Shown here in pieces: positions 1-6,759 of a stretch of 10,138 nucleotides of DNA; within the stretch, counting starts at the first letter, position 1; each line of letters opens with the position of its first letter. The position numbers and the translations under genes are program-made. The DNA is taken from NCBI GenBank assembly GCA_041917975.1, contig JAYRWN010000003.1, positions 1-10,138 on the forward strand, in the 5' to 3' direction. This DNA comes from JAYRWN01 sp041917975 (GTDB lineage: Bacteria > Bacteroidota > Bacteroidia > Chitinophagales > Saprospiraceae). The notes below the pieces were generated by a model, which did not search any database, was not told where the DNA came from, and saw only the letters and a list, made by a program, of their open reading frames with translations.

Positions 1-1428
1 CCCGTAACCAGAGTAGAAGGACATGGCCGGGTGACCATCCACCTGGACGAATATGGTAAAGTCAAAGATTCTTTTTTTCACATTGTTGAATTCCGTGGAT
101 TTGAGCGGTTTATCCAGGGACACCCCTATTGGGAAGCGCCCGTATTGGTACAGCGCCTGTGCGGTATCTGTCCCGTTAGCCACCATTTGGCTGCCGCCAA
201 GGCCATCGATCAACTGGTCGGCATCGACCCGGAAACCCTTTCTCCAACCGCATCAAAGTTGAGAAGACTTTTGCATTATGCGCAAATCTTTCAGTCCCAT
301 GCCTTGCATTTCTTTTATTTGGCTTCACCGGACCTTTTATTTGGCATGGATGCCCCGGTGAGCAAACGCAACGTGGTAGCCGTAGCTCAAGCGAACAAAG
401 AACTCGCCACTAAAGGCATTCTGATGCGCAAGTTCGGTCAGGAAATCATCAAGGCGCTTACCGGCAAAAAAATACACGGGATCATGGCCGTGCCCGGCGG
501 CGTACACAAGACCTTGTCCCCTGAAGAACGGGATTATTTTTTGAATGGTGAAAATATACCGTCGATAGACACTATGATCGAGTGGTCCCTGGAGATGGTA
601 GACTTCATGGCTGATTATCATGTAAAAAATAAACAGTTCCTGGATGACTTTGCCACCTTTGAATCGGGTCATCTCGGTATGGTTGATGAGCAAGGGAGGT
701 TGGAGCTTTATCATGGCCCACTGCGTGCCATAGATGCAGGCGGTATTCGCACCCTGAACGACGTACCTACCGACCATTATCAGCAGTATTTTGCCGAAGG
801 TGTCGAAAAATGGTCTTACATGAAGTTTCCTTATTTGAAACATTTAGGGCGTAAAAAAGGCTGGAACAGGGTAGGGCCTTTGGCCAGAATGAATGTGTGC
901 AACAGCATAACCACCTCGCTGGCCGAAAAAGCCCGGCAGGACTTTTTTGCCTTTGCGGGAACAAAAGTGGTTAATGCCACCATGTATACACACTGGGCCA
1001 GGCTCATCGAAATCCTGCATTGTGGAGAGTTGATTCGCGATTTATTGCATGATCCGGAATTGCTGGGCAACGACCTGCACCGTGAAGGAACGCACAGGTT
1101 GGAAGGCATTGGCATTATCGAAGCTCCCCGCGGTACGCTTACCCACCATTACCAGGTGAATGAAAAAGGGATGATCACCCGCTGTAACTTAATAGTTTCA
1201 ACCACCCATAACAATGATGCCATGAATACGGCCGTGAAATGGGTGGCCGATAAAGTATTAAATCAGTCCGGCACCATCACCGAAAACATGTTGAACCAGG
1301 TGGAAGTGGCCATCCGGGCTTTTGACCCTTGCCTGAGTTGTGCTACCCAAGCTCTGGGTAAAATGTCCTTAATTGCTGAACTTTATGACAGTCAAAACAA
1401 CCTCATCGAATCCAAACGCAGATGTTAG
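1..1428 (+). CDS. hoxH: NAD(P)-linked bidirectional [NiFe] hydrogenase large subunit HoxH (5' partial)
   Basis: Catalytic subunit carrying the Ni-Fe centre of a group 3d cytoplasmic hydrogenase, which couples H2 oxidation/evolution to NAD(P)(H) together with HoxY and the HoxFU diaphorase. The reading frame is open from base 1 and begins within the conserved N-terminal PVTRVEGHG motif. The GTG at 31 is therefore internal, and about eight residues lie left of the window by comparison with Ralstonia HoxH as I recall it. Visible landmarks, numbered from the first in-window codon: the L1 motif RLCGIC (Cys54, Cys57) followed by PVSHH, the VEFRGFE block, EEWSYMKFPYLK-like and RVGPLARMNV blocks, the APRGTLTHHY block, and the C-terminal DPCLSC motif (Cys444, Cys447). 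The 475 in-window residues fit the family length. The residue before the expected cleavage site is Gln450 rather than the usual His, leaving a 25-residue tail ending in Cys. The maturation protease overlaps the 3' end. Family assignment is very secure. Confidence 0.97.
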   Translation, partial: PVTRVEGHGRVTIHLDEYGKVKDSFFHIVEFRGFERFIQGHPYWEAPVLVQRLCGICPVSHHLAAAKAIDQLVGIDPETLSPTASKLRRLLHYAQIFQSHALHFFYLASPDLLFGMDAPVSKRNVVAVAQANKELATKGILMRKFGQEIIKALTGKKIHGIMAVPGGVHKTLSPEERDYFLNGENIPSIDTMIEWSLEMVDFMADYHVKNKQFLDDFATFESGHLGMVDEQGRLELYHGPLRAIDAGGIRTLNDVPTDHYQQYFAEGVEKWSYMKFPYLKHLGRKKGWNRVGPLARMNVCNSITTSLAEKARQDFFAFAGTKVVNATMYTHWARLIEILHCGELIRDLLHDPELLGNDLHREGTHRLEGIGIIEAPRGTLTHHYQVNEKGMITRCNLIVSTTHNNDAMNTAVKWVADKVLNQSGTITENMLNQVEVAIRAFDPCLSCATQALGKMSLIAELYDSQNNLIESKRRC

Positions 1429-1873
1429 AGCAAAAGCCCTTATCCTGGCCATCGGTAACGACAGCAGAAATGATGATGGATTAGGGTGGGCGGCAGCCGA
1501 TAAGTTGGCTCACTTTCACCCGGCCGTTCAGGTGGAAATGTGCTACCAGCTACAGGTAGAAGATGCGGAGTTAATCCAGTCTTATCCTTTGGTAATTTTT
1601 ATTGATGCCAGTAAAGATAAGTACATCCGGGGGTTTCAATGGGAACAAACTCCCTATGTAGATAATATCTATACTATGAACACGCATGCTTTGAAACCTA
1701 CTGAAGTGTTGGCGCTATGCGATCAAGTGTATGGACAAAGACCCCTGGCTTATACCCTTGCCATCAGCGGCTACAAATGGAAGTTGAAAACAGGATTGAC
1801 CAATAAAGCAAGACGGAACCTGGATGATGCCATTACTTTTTTAATGCAGTGGATAAATCAAGCGGTGAAATAA
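1385..1873 (+). CDS. hoxW: hydrogenase maturation endopeptidase, HoxW-like
   Basis: Protease of the HyaD/HybD/HoxW family (162 aa from the ATG chosen here). These enzymes remove the C-terminal tail of the hydrogenase large subunit once the Ni-Fe site has been loaded. The three metal-contact positions known from E. coli HybD (Glu16, Asp62, His93) appear to correspond to Asp31 in the GND..NDDGLG motif, Asp74 in VIFIDAS, and His101 in the NTHALKP block. An Asp replaces Glu at the first position, as in other group 3 proteases. The frame can be extended to a TTG at 1373, but the ATG at 1385 is preferred. Either start lies inside hoxH (44-bp overlap from the ATG) with no clear Shine-Dalgarno, so translation is probably coupled to hoxH. 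The position directly after the large subunit matches hoxH-hoxW operons. It is the last gene of this plus-strand operon; a convergent gene ends 14 bases later. Confidence 0.92.
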   Translation: MTVKTTSSNPNADVRAKALILAIGNDSRNDDGLGWAAADKLAHFHPAVQVEMCYQLQVEDAELIQSYPLVIFIDASKDKYIRGFQWEQTPYVDNIYTMNTHALKPTEVLALCDQVYGQRPLAYTLAISGYKWKLKTGLTNKARRNLDDAITFLMQWINQAVK

Positions 1874-1887
1874 AAATTCAATCCGTG

Positions 1888-2391
1888 CTAAAAAAGCAAA
1901 GTCAGGACATAGATTAACATCCCCAGGCAGAGGATAAGTTTGGATATTGTACCAGCTAAAAAACCCAAAAAACTACCTATACCGCTGCGCACGGCTGTAG
2001 TAGTGTCTTTGCCAGCAATAAGTTCCCCGGCTACTGCGCCCAAAAACGGACTGACAATCACGGATAAAGGACCGATGAGCGGGGTTAATAAAAATAATCC
2101 CAGAATCATCCCGATCGTACTTCCCCGTTTTCCGGCTTCGGTGCCGCCAAATTTTTTAGTACCCCACACTGGAAGATAAAAATCCAAGAAGGTAACCAAA
2201 GCGGTACCGGCAGCGAAGGTGATCAGAAACAGGTAATTTTGCTCTGCCATCATCTCGCGGTAGGTCGGGCGGAAAAGGAGCAATAATAGCCCACACATTG
2301 CTAAAGGAGGGCCTGGTAAGGCTGGTAAGACCGAACCGATAAGTCCTATTGCAATGAGCACTAAGGTTAACACGATAAAGAAGACATCCAT
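1888..2391 (-). CDS. DUF456 family integral membrane protein
   Basis: A 167-residue very hydrophobic protein. It begins with a membrane helix (about residues 3-22) leading into the family's signature GLIGSVLPALPGPPL (16-30), followed by about four more membrane segments rich in Gly and small residues (roughly 33-42, 53-72, 92-120 and 140-166). The N-terminal signature and the glycine-rich GAVAGELIAGK block are typical of DUF456, which is widespread in Bacteroidota and whose function is not established. The ATG is the first possible start after the intergenic region. It is the most downstream gene of the minus-strand run that includes the Gfo/Idh oxidoreductase and the aldolase, but a 99-base gap and a promoter-like sequence suggest it can be transcribed separately. 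It converges with hoxW, and no obvious intrinsic terminator lies between them. Confidence 0.85.
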   Translation of the reverse strand: MDVFFIVLTLVLIAIGLIGSVLPALPGPPLAMCGLLLLLFRPTYREMMAEQNYLFLITFAAGTALVTFLDFYLPVWGTKKFGGTEAGKRGSTIGMILGLFLLTPLIGPLSVIVSPFLGAVAGELIAGKDTTTAVRSGIGSFLGFLAGTISKLILCLGMLIYVLTLLF

Positions 2392-2420
2392 GCTTAGCGG
2401 ATTTTATACCCCTTAAACAA

Positions 2421-2449
2421 CAAGAATAGAGTTGCACTAATTTCAGCAA
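2421..2449 (-). promoter_or_regulatory. possible Bacteroidota-type promoter for the DUF456 gene
   Basis: Read on the minus strand, a TTG (2449-2447) is followed after 18 bases by TATTCTTG (2428-2421). This is one mismatch from the Bacteroidota -7 element TAnnTTTG, at close to the usual spacing, and it lies about 30 bases before the DUF456 ATG. It is a weak pattern match only. Confidence 0.25.
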
Positions 2450-2490
2450 TGTAAGTTTTGCTGCAAGAATATCAGACCAGGGCAGTTTAT

Positions 2491-3120
2491 CTACCGGCGA
2501 ATGTCATTTAATAATTCCTGAATGTTTTCTTCTATTTCAGCGGGTTCTAGCCCGGCTTTAAACAGTTGTTGGCCAATGCCCACGGCTACCGCACCCTGGT
2601 GGAGCCACGGACCAACACTGGAAGCTACCGGTTCGACGCCTCCGGTGACAATAAGTTTCAACCAGGGCATAGGACCTAGAAGGGCTTTTATATAGGCCGG
2701 ACCGACCACGCTGCCCGGAAAAACTTTAATAAATTCTGCCCCGGCTTGGTGGCACTGAAAGATTTCCTGTGGGGTCAATCCTCCCGGTATCCAGGGCACC
2801 AGGCTTTGGCGGCAAGCATCACCGACTTCTTTGGTCATCACCGGCTGTACCACGAATTTGGCGCCCGCCTCAATAAACCATTGCGCATCCTCTGCAGTAT
2901 AAATGGTGCCTACCCCAAGGTTAAAGTCCGGGCACTCATTCTGTACCACCTGCGCTAAATAATGAAACACCTCTTTGCCAGCAGGTCCACGGTTGGTAAA
3001 TTCAAAAAAGCGCAAGCCTGCTTTCCAGGAGGTGCGCACCAAATCAGCCACATAGGCGCCGTCAGCATGATAGACCACCGGTATGACTGGCGCTGAATGC
3101 AGTAAGGACAAAAGTTCCAT
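2491..3120 (-). CDS. KDPG/KHG-type aldolase (2-keto-3-deoxy-6-phosphogluconate / 4-hydroxy-2-oxoglutarate aldolase family)
   Basis: Class I aldolase of the Eda family (209 aa, normal length). Members cleave 2-keto-3-deoxy-6-phosphogluconate or related substrates to pyruvate plus an aldehyde through a Schiff base. Visible motifs: Glu40 and Arg44 in FFEFTNR (matching the catalytic Glu45/Arg49 region of E. coli Eda), GVGTI at 69-73, the IPGGLTP turn at 111-117, the Schiff-base Lys132 in FIKVFPG, and TGG at 159-161 in the phosphate-binding loop. The usual PTGG is VTGG here, so the substrate may not be classical KDPG. The ATG at 3120 lies 12 bases after the stop of the upstream Gfo/Idh oxidoreductase, so the two are almost certainly co-transcribed. 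That pairing suggests breakdown of a sugar acid or sugar-derived compound. Family is secure; the substrate is inferred. I withhold the name eda for that reason. Confidence 0.9.
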   Translation of the reverse strand: MELLSLLHSAPVIPVVYHADGAYVADLVRTSWKAGLRFFEFTNRGPAGKEVFHYLAQVVQNECPDFNLGVGTIYTAEDAQWFIEAGAKFVVQPVMTKEVGDACRQSLVPWIPGGLTPQEIFQCHQAGAEFIKVFPGSVVGPAYIKALLGPMPWLKLIVTGGVEPVASSVGPWLHQGAVAVGIGQQLFKAGLEPAEIEENIQELLNDIRR

Positions 3121-3132
3121 TGGTTTTTTTGT

Positions 3133-4203
3133 TTACAAGTAAATGGTTTTCCCGCTGCGGAACGACTCATCGGCTGCCAGGACTATCTTCAAGCTGTTTA
3201 CGGCGTCTTGCAGGTGCTTAGATAGATCAAGGTCCTCCCGAATAGCTTTTAATAAATAGGCTTGTTCTAAAGCACAAAGGGCGTCATGATCCGGTTCATC
3301 AGCTGTACTAAACCAGGTGTCTTTATGGGCAAAATTACCCAGGTCATTTACTTCTGCCGAGTGCAACAAAAGTCCCCCGGTTTTGGAATGACTGTCGATA
3401 TCCGCAGATTCATCTTTTCGCTCTCCACTTTCATCCACAATGCTTACGGATCCCTTTGGTCCAATGACATCTTTCACAAAAAATGCGGTCTGACTCATCA
3501 TCGGACCCCATCCGGCTTCATACCAGCCTACCGAACCATCATCAAAGGTGACCTGCAAATGACCGTAATTATACATTTTTGGGTCTATCTCATTGGTTAG
3601 CCGGGCGCCTATTCCACTCACTTTCACTGGGCTGGCCCCGGTCATCAGGCACATGATGTCGACATAATGAACACCGCAATCCACAATCGGAGACATGGAC
3701 TTCATCAACTGTTTGTGGGTATACCACTGGTGACCGGCGCTTTGTTGATTTAAGTTCATACGCATGACCAGGGGCTTTCCCAGCCCTTGGGCTAACTCAA
3801 TGAACTTAGTCCAGGCCGGATGCACACGCAGGATGTACCCCACCACCATTTTGCGTTGTTTCTTTTTGGCCAGGTCCACCAAGGCTTGCGCTTCAGCGAC
3901 TGAGGTGGCCAGAGGTTTTTCGATAAACACATGGGCGCCGGCTTCCAAACTTTTCCGGCAATATTCAGCATGGGTTTCCGGATAAGTGTTGATCGAGACC
4001 ACGTCCGGTTTGGTTAGCCGCAGCGCCTCATCAAAATCAGCATAAGTTGGATAGCCCCCTAATTCGGCGGATAATTTGTTGCGGCTCTCCGCACTTCTGG
4101 CTACCAGACCCACTATTTTGAATTCAGGCATGGCATGATAGGCCCGGGCATGTGAGGTGCCCATGTTGCCACAACCGACGACCAATACACTCAATTTATT
4201 CAT
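3133..4203 (-). CDS. Gfo/Idh/MocA family NAD(P)-dependent oxidoreductase
   Basis: Cytoplasmic dehydrogenase of the glucose-fructose oxidoreductase/inositol dehydrogenase/MocA family (356 aa, normal length). The N-terminal Rossmann fold shows the dinucleotide motif GCGNMG at 10-15 and the family hallmark EKPLATS at 95-101, whose Lys96 is usually catalytic. The C-terminal alpha/beta domain carries DCGVHYVD at 175-182, with the Asp and His positions that form the family's active site. There is no signal peptide, unlike the many Tat-exported Bacteroidota members, so it probably acts on an intracellular sugar, cyclitol or derivative. It starts with ATG at 4203 and is the first gene of a minus-strand operon with the aldolase. 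It is divergent from the cytochrome and dehydrogenase genes across a 273-bp spacer. The exact substrate cannot be read from the sequence. Confidence 0.92.
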   Translation of the reverse strand: MNKLSVLVVGCGNMGTSHARAYHAMPEFKIVGLVARSAESRNKLSAELGGYPTYADFDEALRLTKPDVVSINTYPETHAEYCRKSLEAGAHVFIEKPLATSVAEAQALVDLAKKKQRKMVVGYILRVHPAWTKFIELAQGLGKPLVMRMNLNQQSAGHQWYTHKQLMKSMSPIVDCGVHYVDIMCLMTGASPVKVSGIGARLTNEIDPKMYNYGHLQVTFDDGSVGWYEAGWGPMMSQTAFFVKDVIGPKGSVSIVDESGERKDESADIDSHSKTGGLLLHSAEVNDLGNFAHKDTWFSTADEPDHDALCALEQAYLLKAIREDLDLSKHLQDAVNSLKIVLAADESFRSGKTIYL

Positions 4204-4331
4204 GATGTTAAGATTGCAAATAGGTTTAGTTACAAATAAAGATAAAGTTGTGAAATGTTGTATTTAAATGCCCCGGGCCTTGAGACCTTTTTTTATTTTT
4301 CAGGTGTCAGAACTTAATCGCCCTGGTGATA

Positions 4332-4400
4332 ACTGAAGTGGTCTGTTTCCGGTAGAGCAAGCAAATTTTCTAGTTCGGAGTCCTAATATACCACTTCAGT
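4332..4400. repeat. 11-bp perfect inverted repeat in a divergent intergenic region
   Basis: ACTGAAGTGGT at 4332-4342 and its exact reverse complement at 4390-4400, separated by 47 bases. It lies between the divergent Gfo/Idh oxidoreductase gene and the cytochrome lipoprotein gene, in an otherwise featureless 273-bp spacer (4204-4476). The right arm sits about 33 bases upstream of a promoter-like TAGTTTTG. It could be a pair of half-sites for a regulator that loops or dimerises, or the ends of a small decayed insertion; the sequence alone does not choose between these. Confidence 0.6.
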
Positions 4401-4432
4401 AAGTCAAATTTTCAGGTGAGGTCATCAAAAAT

Positions 4433-4440
4433 TAGTTTTG
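4433..4440 (+). promoter_or_regulatory. candidate Bacteroidota -7 promoter element (TAGTTTTG)
   Basis: TAGTTTTG matches the Bacteroidota primary sigma factor -7 consensus TAnnTTTG exactly and ends 36 bases before the ATG of the cytochrome lipoprotein gene. The expected -33 TTG is not clear; only TTTTC at 4409-4413 sits near the right distance. This is a motif match without other support. Confidence 0.4.
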
Positions 4441-4476
4441 GGTTTACTCATTTTCTTAAAACAAATCTTGTTGATT

Positions 4477-4824
4477 ATGAAAAAACTCTGGTTTCTAGCC
4501 CTTTTAGCCACCGCAGTGGTAGTTACTCAATGTAGTAAAAATGATGATGATGATCCGGAGCCAACGGATCCTTGCGCGAATAAAACAGTAACTTATACCA
4601 AAGACATCAAGCCCATTTTAGAAACCAAATGTAACAGTGGCCAATGCCATGGAGCCGGCGCTCCTCGACCAAATTGGACTTCCTTTGCTACAGTTAAAGC
4701 AGCAGCGACCAATATACGGAATCAAGTTTCGGCTAAGACCATGCCGAAAGCACCTAATCCACCCTTATCTCAAGCGGAAATTGACCTGTTTGTCTGTTGG
4801 GTGAAAAGCGGTACTCCAGAATAA
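4477..4824 (+). CDS. small c-type cytochrome lipoprotein
   Basis: A 115-residue exported haem protein. ATG at 4477 starts a classical signal peptide (KK at 2-3, hydrophobic 4-17) ending in a lipobox-like VVTQC with Cys19 as lipid anchor. The frame extends upstream without another good start. Directly after Cys19 comes SKNDDDDPEP, an acidic stretch resembling the Bacteroidota lipoprotein export signal that sends lipoproteins to the cell surface. The haem site is C52-NSGQ-C57-H58, a CX4CH rather than CX2CH spacing, and Met89 in TMPKAP is the likely second axial ligand. Cys33 and Cys107 could form a disulfide. The order YTKDIKPILETKC, haem, then a C-terminal helix ending in W-V-K-S-G-T matches small Bacteroidota cytochrome-like lipoproteins. 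It lies just upstream of the GMC dehydrogenase, whose electrons it probably accepts, but it has its own terminator. Confidence 0.85.
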   Translation: MKKLWFLALLATAVVVTQCSKNDDDDPEPTDPCANKTVTYTKDIKPILETKCNSGQCHGAGAPRPNWTSFATVKAAATNIRNQVSAKTMPKAPNPPLSQAEIDLFVCWVKSGTPE

Positions 4825-4858
4825 ATCATATCGGTCATAAATTCCTGGTTATTTTCCT

Positions 4859-4891
4859 AGGCCTGTACTTATACCGTACAGGCCTTTTTTT
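4859..4891 (+). terminator. intrinsic terminator after the cytochrome gene
   Basis: A perfect 10-bp stem (4859-4868 with 4876-4885, AGGCCTGTAC arms) has a 7-base loop and is followed by an uninterrupted T run at 4885-4891. It starts 34 bases after the cytochrome stop codon. It implies that the cytochrome gene ends its own transcript, and that the downstream GMC gene needs its own promoter or read-through. Confidence 0.88.
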
Positions 4892-5025
4892 ATTTGATAT
4901 TTTTATGTATTGCGATGTAAAATTTCGACAAAGGTGGTTCGTTAATAAAAAAAGTTCTTGAGTTAGTGCATTTGGATATTATTTAGCATCTTCACCGGCA
5001 CTAAAAAATCTTTTATCCTTTGTTT

Positions 5026-6759
5026 ATGTTCCAAATTGTTCATCAACCCAAAGAATACGATGTCGTGGTGGTTGGATCTGGAGCGGGTGGGGGTATGGCT
5101 ACCAAGATCCTGGCGGAAGCTGGCTTGAAAGTAGCCCTCCTGGAAGCAGGTCCACATTACGATCCGAAAAACCCCGAACAGCAAACCCAATTAAAGTGGC
5201 CCTTGATGTCTCCGCGGCGTGGTGCAGGCACTACCCGGGCCTTTGGCGATTTTGATGCTGCCTATGGTGGATGGGAAATATCCGGCGAACCTTACACCCG
5301 TGTGAAAGGAACTCAATTCGATTGGTTTCGTTCGCGCATGCTAGGAGGTCGGACCAACCATTGGGGACGTATCTCTCTGCGCTTCGGTCCTAAAGATTTT
5401 AAACGTCGCAGTATCGATGGCCTGGGTGATGACTGGCCTATTTCTTATGACGATGTAAAACCATATTACGACCAGGTAGAGAAGCTCATCGGGGTATTTG
5501 GCACCAAAGAAGGTTTGCCCAACGACCCGGATGGTTTTTTTCTTCCGCCGCCTAAACCCCGGTTGCATGAGCTTTTGTTAGCCAAATCGCTAAAGAACAG
5601 CAGCATTCCGGTTATTCCATCGCGGATGTCTATGGTTACGCGGCGCGTCCATAAAGACCGGGGCACGTGTTTTTATTGTGGTCAATGCGGTAGGGCGTGT
5701 TCAGTCTATGCCGACTTTTCCTCCAGTTCGGTACTGGTGCTTCCGGCAGTGGCTACCGGAAACGTGGACCTATTCGTCAATGCCATGGCACGTGAAGTGA
5801 TAACCGACGGTAATGGTAAAGCCAAGGCCATTTCCTACATCAATAAAGAGGATAATCAGGAATACCAGGTTAAAGGTAAAATCATCATCCTGGCCGCTTC
5901 CTCATGCGAGTCGGCGCGGCTCTTATTGAATTCCAAATCCCCTCAGTTTTCTAACGGGCTAGCCAACGGTTCCGGGGTCATCGGCAAGTACTTGCACGAC
6001 TCCACCGGAGCCAGCCGTGGTGCGTTGTTGCCCCAATTTTTAGACCGTGAGCGGTATAATGAAGATGGAGTTGGAGGTATGCATGTGTATACGCCCTGGT
6101 GGCTGGATAATAAAAAACTGAACTTCCCCCGTGGTTATCACATTGAATATGGCGGAGGCCAGGGAATGCCCGGATACGGTTTTGGGTTTGGGTTAGAGAC
6201 CCTGAATGGTCTCGTGGCCGGCAAAGACGGTCAGCAGAGAGCCGGTGGTTATGGCGTAGGGTTTAAACAGGATATCCGCCGTTTTTATGGAGCAACTTTT
6301 GGTATGGCCGGGCGGGGAGAATGTATAGCTCTGGAAAGCAACTATTGCGAAATCGACCCTAATCAGGTAGATCAATATGGCATCCCTGTCCTGCGTTTCC
6401 ATTATAAGTGGTCGGATAATGAAATCAATCAGGCCCGCCACATGCAGGATACCTTCGAAGAAATTATTCAAGCCTTGGGTGGTATACCGTTGGGCAATAA
6501 GCCTGGTAAGGATACCGAATATGGTTTGGCTGCACCGGGACGTATCATCCATGAAGTAGGTACTGTCCGGATGGGCAACGATCCGAAGAAGTCGGCGCTC
6601 AACCCCTATTGTCAGGCGCATGAAGTGAATAATCTCTTCGTCGTGGACGGGGGACCATTTGTGTCACAAGCCGATAAAAACCCAACTCTGACGATTATGG
6701 CTTTGGCCTGGAGAAGCAGCGAGTATATAATTGACCAACTGAAAAAACAAAACATCTGA
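5026..6759 (+). CDS. GMC-family FAD-dependent oxidoreductase (gluconate/glucose/polyol dehydrogenase-like catalytic subunit)
   Basis: Flavoprotein dehydrogenase (577 aa) that oxidises an alcohol group of a sugar, polyol or aldonate. The N-terminal Rossmann motif VVGSGAGGG (Gly17, Gly19, Gly21) and Glu40 bind FAD, and GGRTNHWG follows further on. The C-terminal GMC domain has the catalytic His509 in IHEVGTVRMG and Asn552 in the KNPTLTIMALAWR block; together these match the His/Asn active-site pair. Cys215, Cys218, Cys221 and Cys225 form a CX2CX2CX3C motif suggesting an iron-sulfur cluster, as in bacterial FAD-glucose dehydrogenases, although their spacing differs. No signal peptide is present. 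The ATG at 5026 is preferred over a TTG six bases earlier. The stop overlaps the next gene's start (TGATG), so the gluconate 2-dehydrogenase subunit-3-like partner is co-translated and probably supplies export. Substrate is undetermined. Confidence 0.93.
   Translation: MFQIVHQPKEYDVVVVGSGAGGGMATKILAEAGLKVALLEAGPHYDPKNPEQQTQLKWPLMSPRRGAGTTRAFGDFDAAYGGWEISGEPYTRVKGTQFDWFRSRMLGGRTNHWGRISLRFGPKDFKRRSIDGLGDDWPISYDDVKPYYDQVEKLIGVFGTKEGLPNDPDGFFLPPPKPRLHELLLAKSLKNSSIPVIPSRMSMVTRRVHKDRGTCFYCGQCGRACSVYADFSSSSVLVLPAVATGNVDLFVNAMAREVITDGNGKAKAISYINKEDNQEYQVKGKIIILAASSCESARLLLNSKSPQFSNGLANGSGVIGKYLHDSTGASRGALLPQFLDRERYNEDGVGGMHVYTPWWLDNKKLNFPRGYHIEYGGGQGMPGYGFGFGLETLNGLVAGKDGQQRAGGYGVGFKQDIRRFYGATFGMAGRGECIALESNYCEIDPNQVDQYGIPVLRFHYKWSDNEINQARHMQDTFEEIIQALGGIPLGNKPGKDTEYGLAAPGRIIHEVGTVRMGNDPKKSALNPYCQAHEVNNLFVVDGGPFVSQADKNPTLTIMALAWRSSEYIIDQLKKQNI

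Noticed and set aside
31..33. GTG as the start of the hydrogenase large subunit
   Set aside because: The same frame is open to base 1 and encodes the conserved PVTRVEGHG motif, so GTG is an internal Val codon and the gene begins left of the window.
337..843. 168-codon open frame on the minus strand inside hoxH
   Set aside because: It lies wholly antisense to a strongly conserved hydrogenase gene and its product has no recognisable features; it is a shadow frame.
2444..2463. Terminator hairpin after the aldolase gene
   Set aside because: CAGCAA/TTGCTG form only a 6-bp stem with an 8-base loop and no T run in the transcribed direction.
4266..4302. GC-rich palindrome (GCCCCGGGCC) and nearby T run as a terminator
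   Set aside because: The arms do not form a stem next to the T run, and no plus-strand gene ends upstream of it.
6193..6621. 142-codon open frame on the minus strand inside the GMC gene
   Set aside because: Antisense to conserved GMC C-terminal motifs, with no family resemblance.
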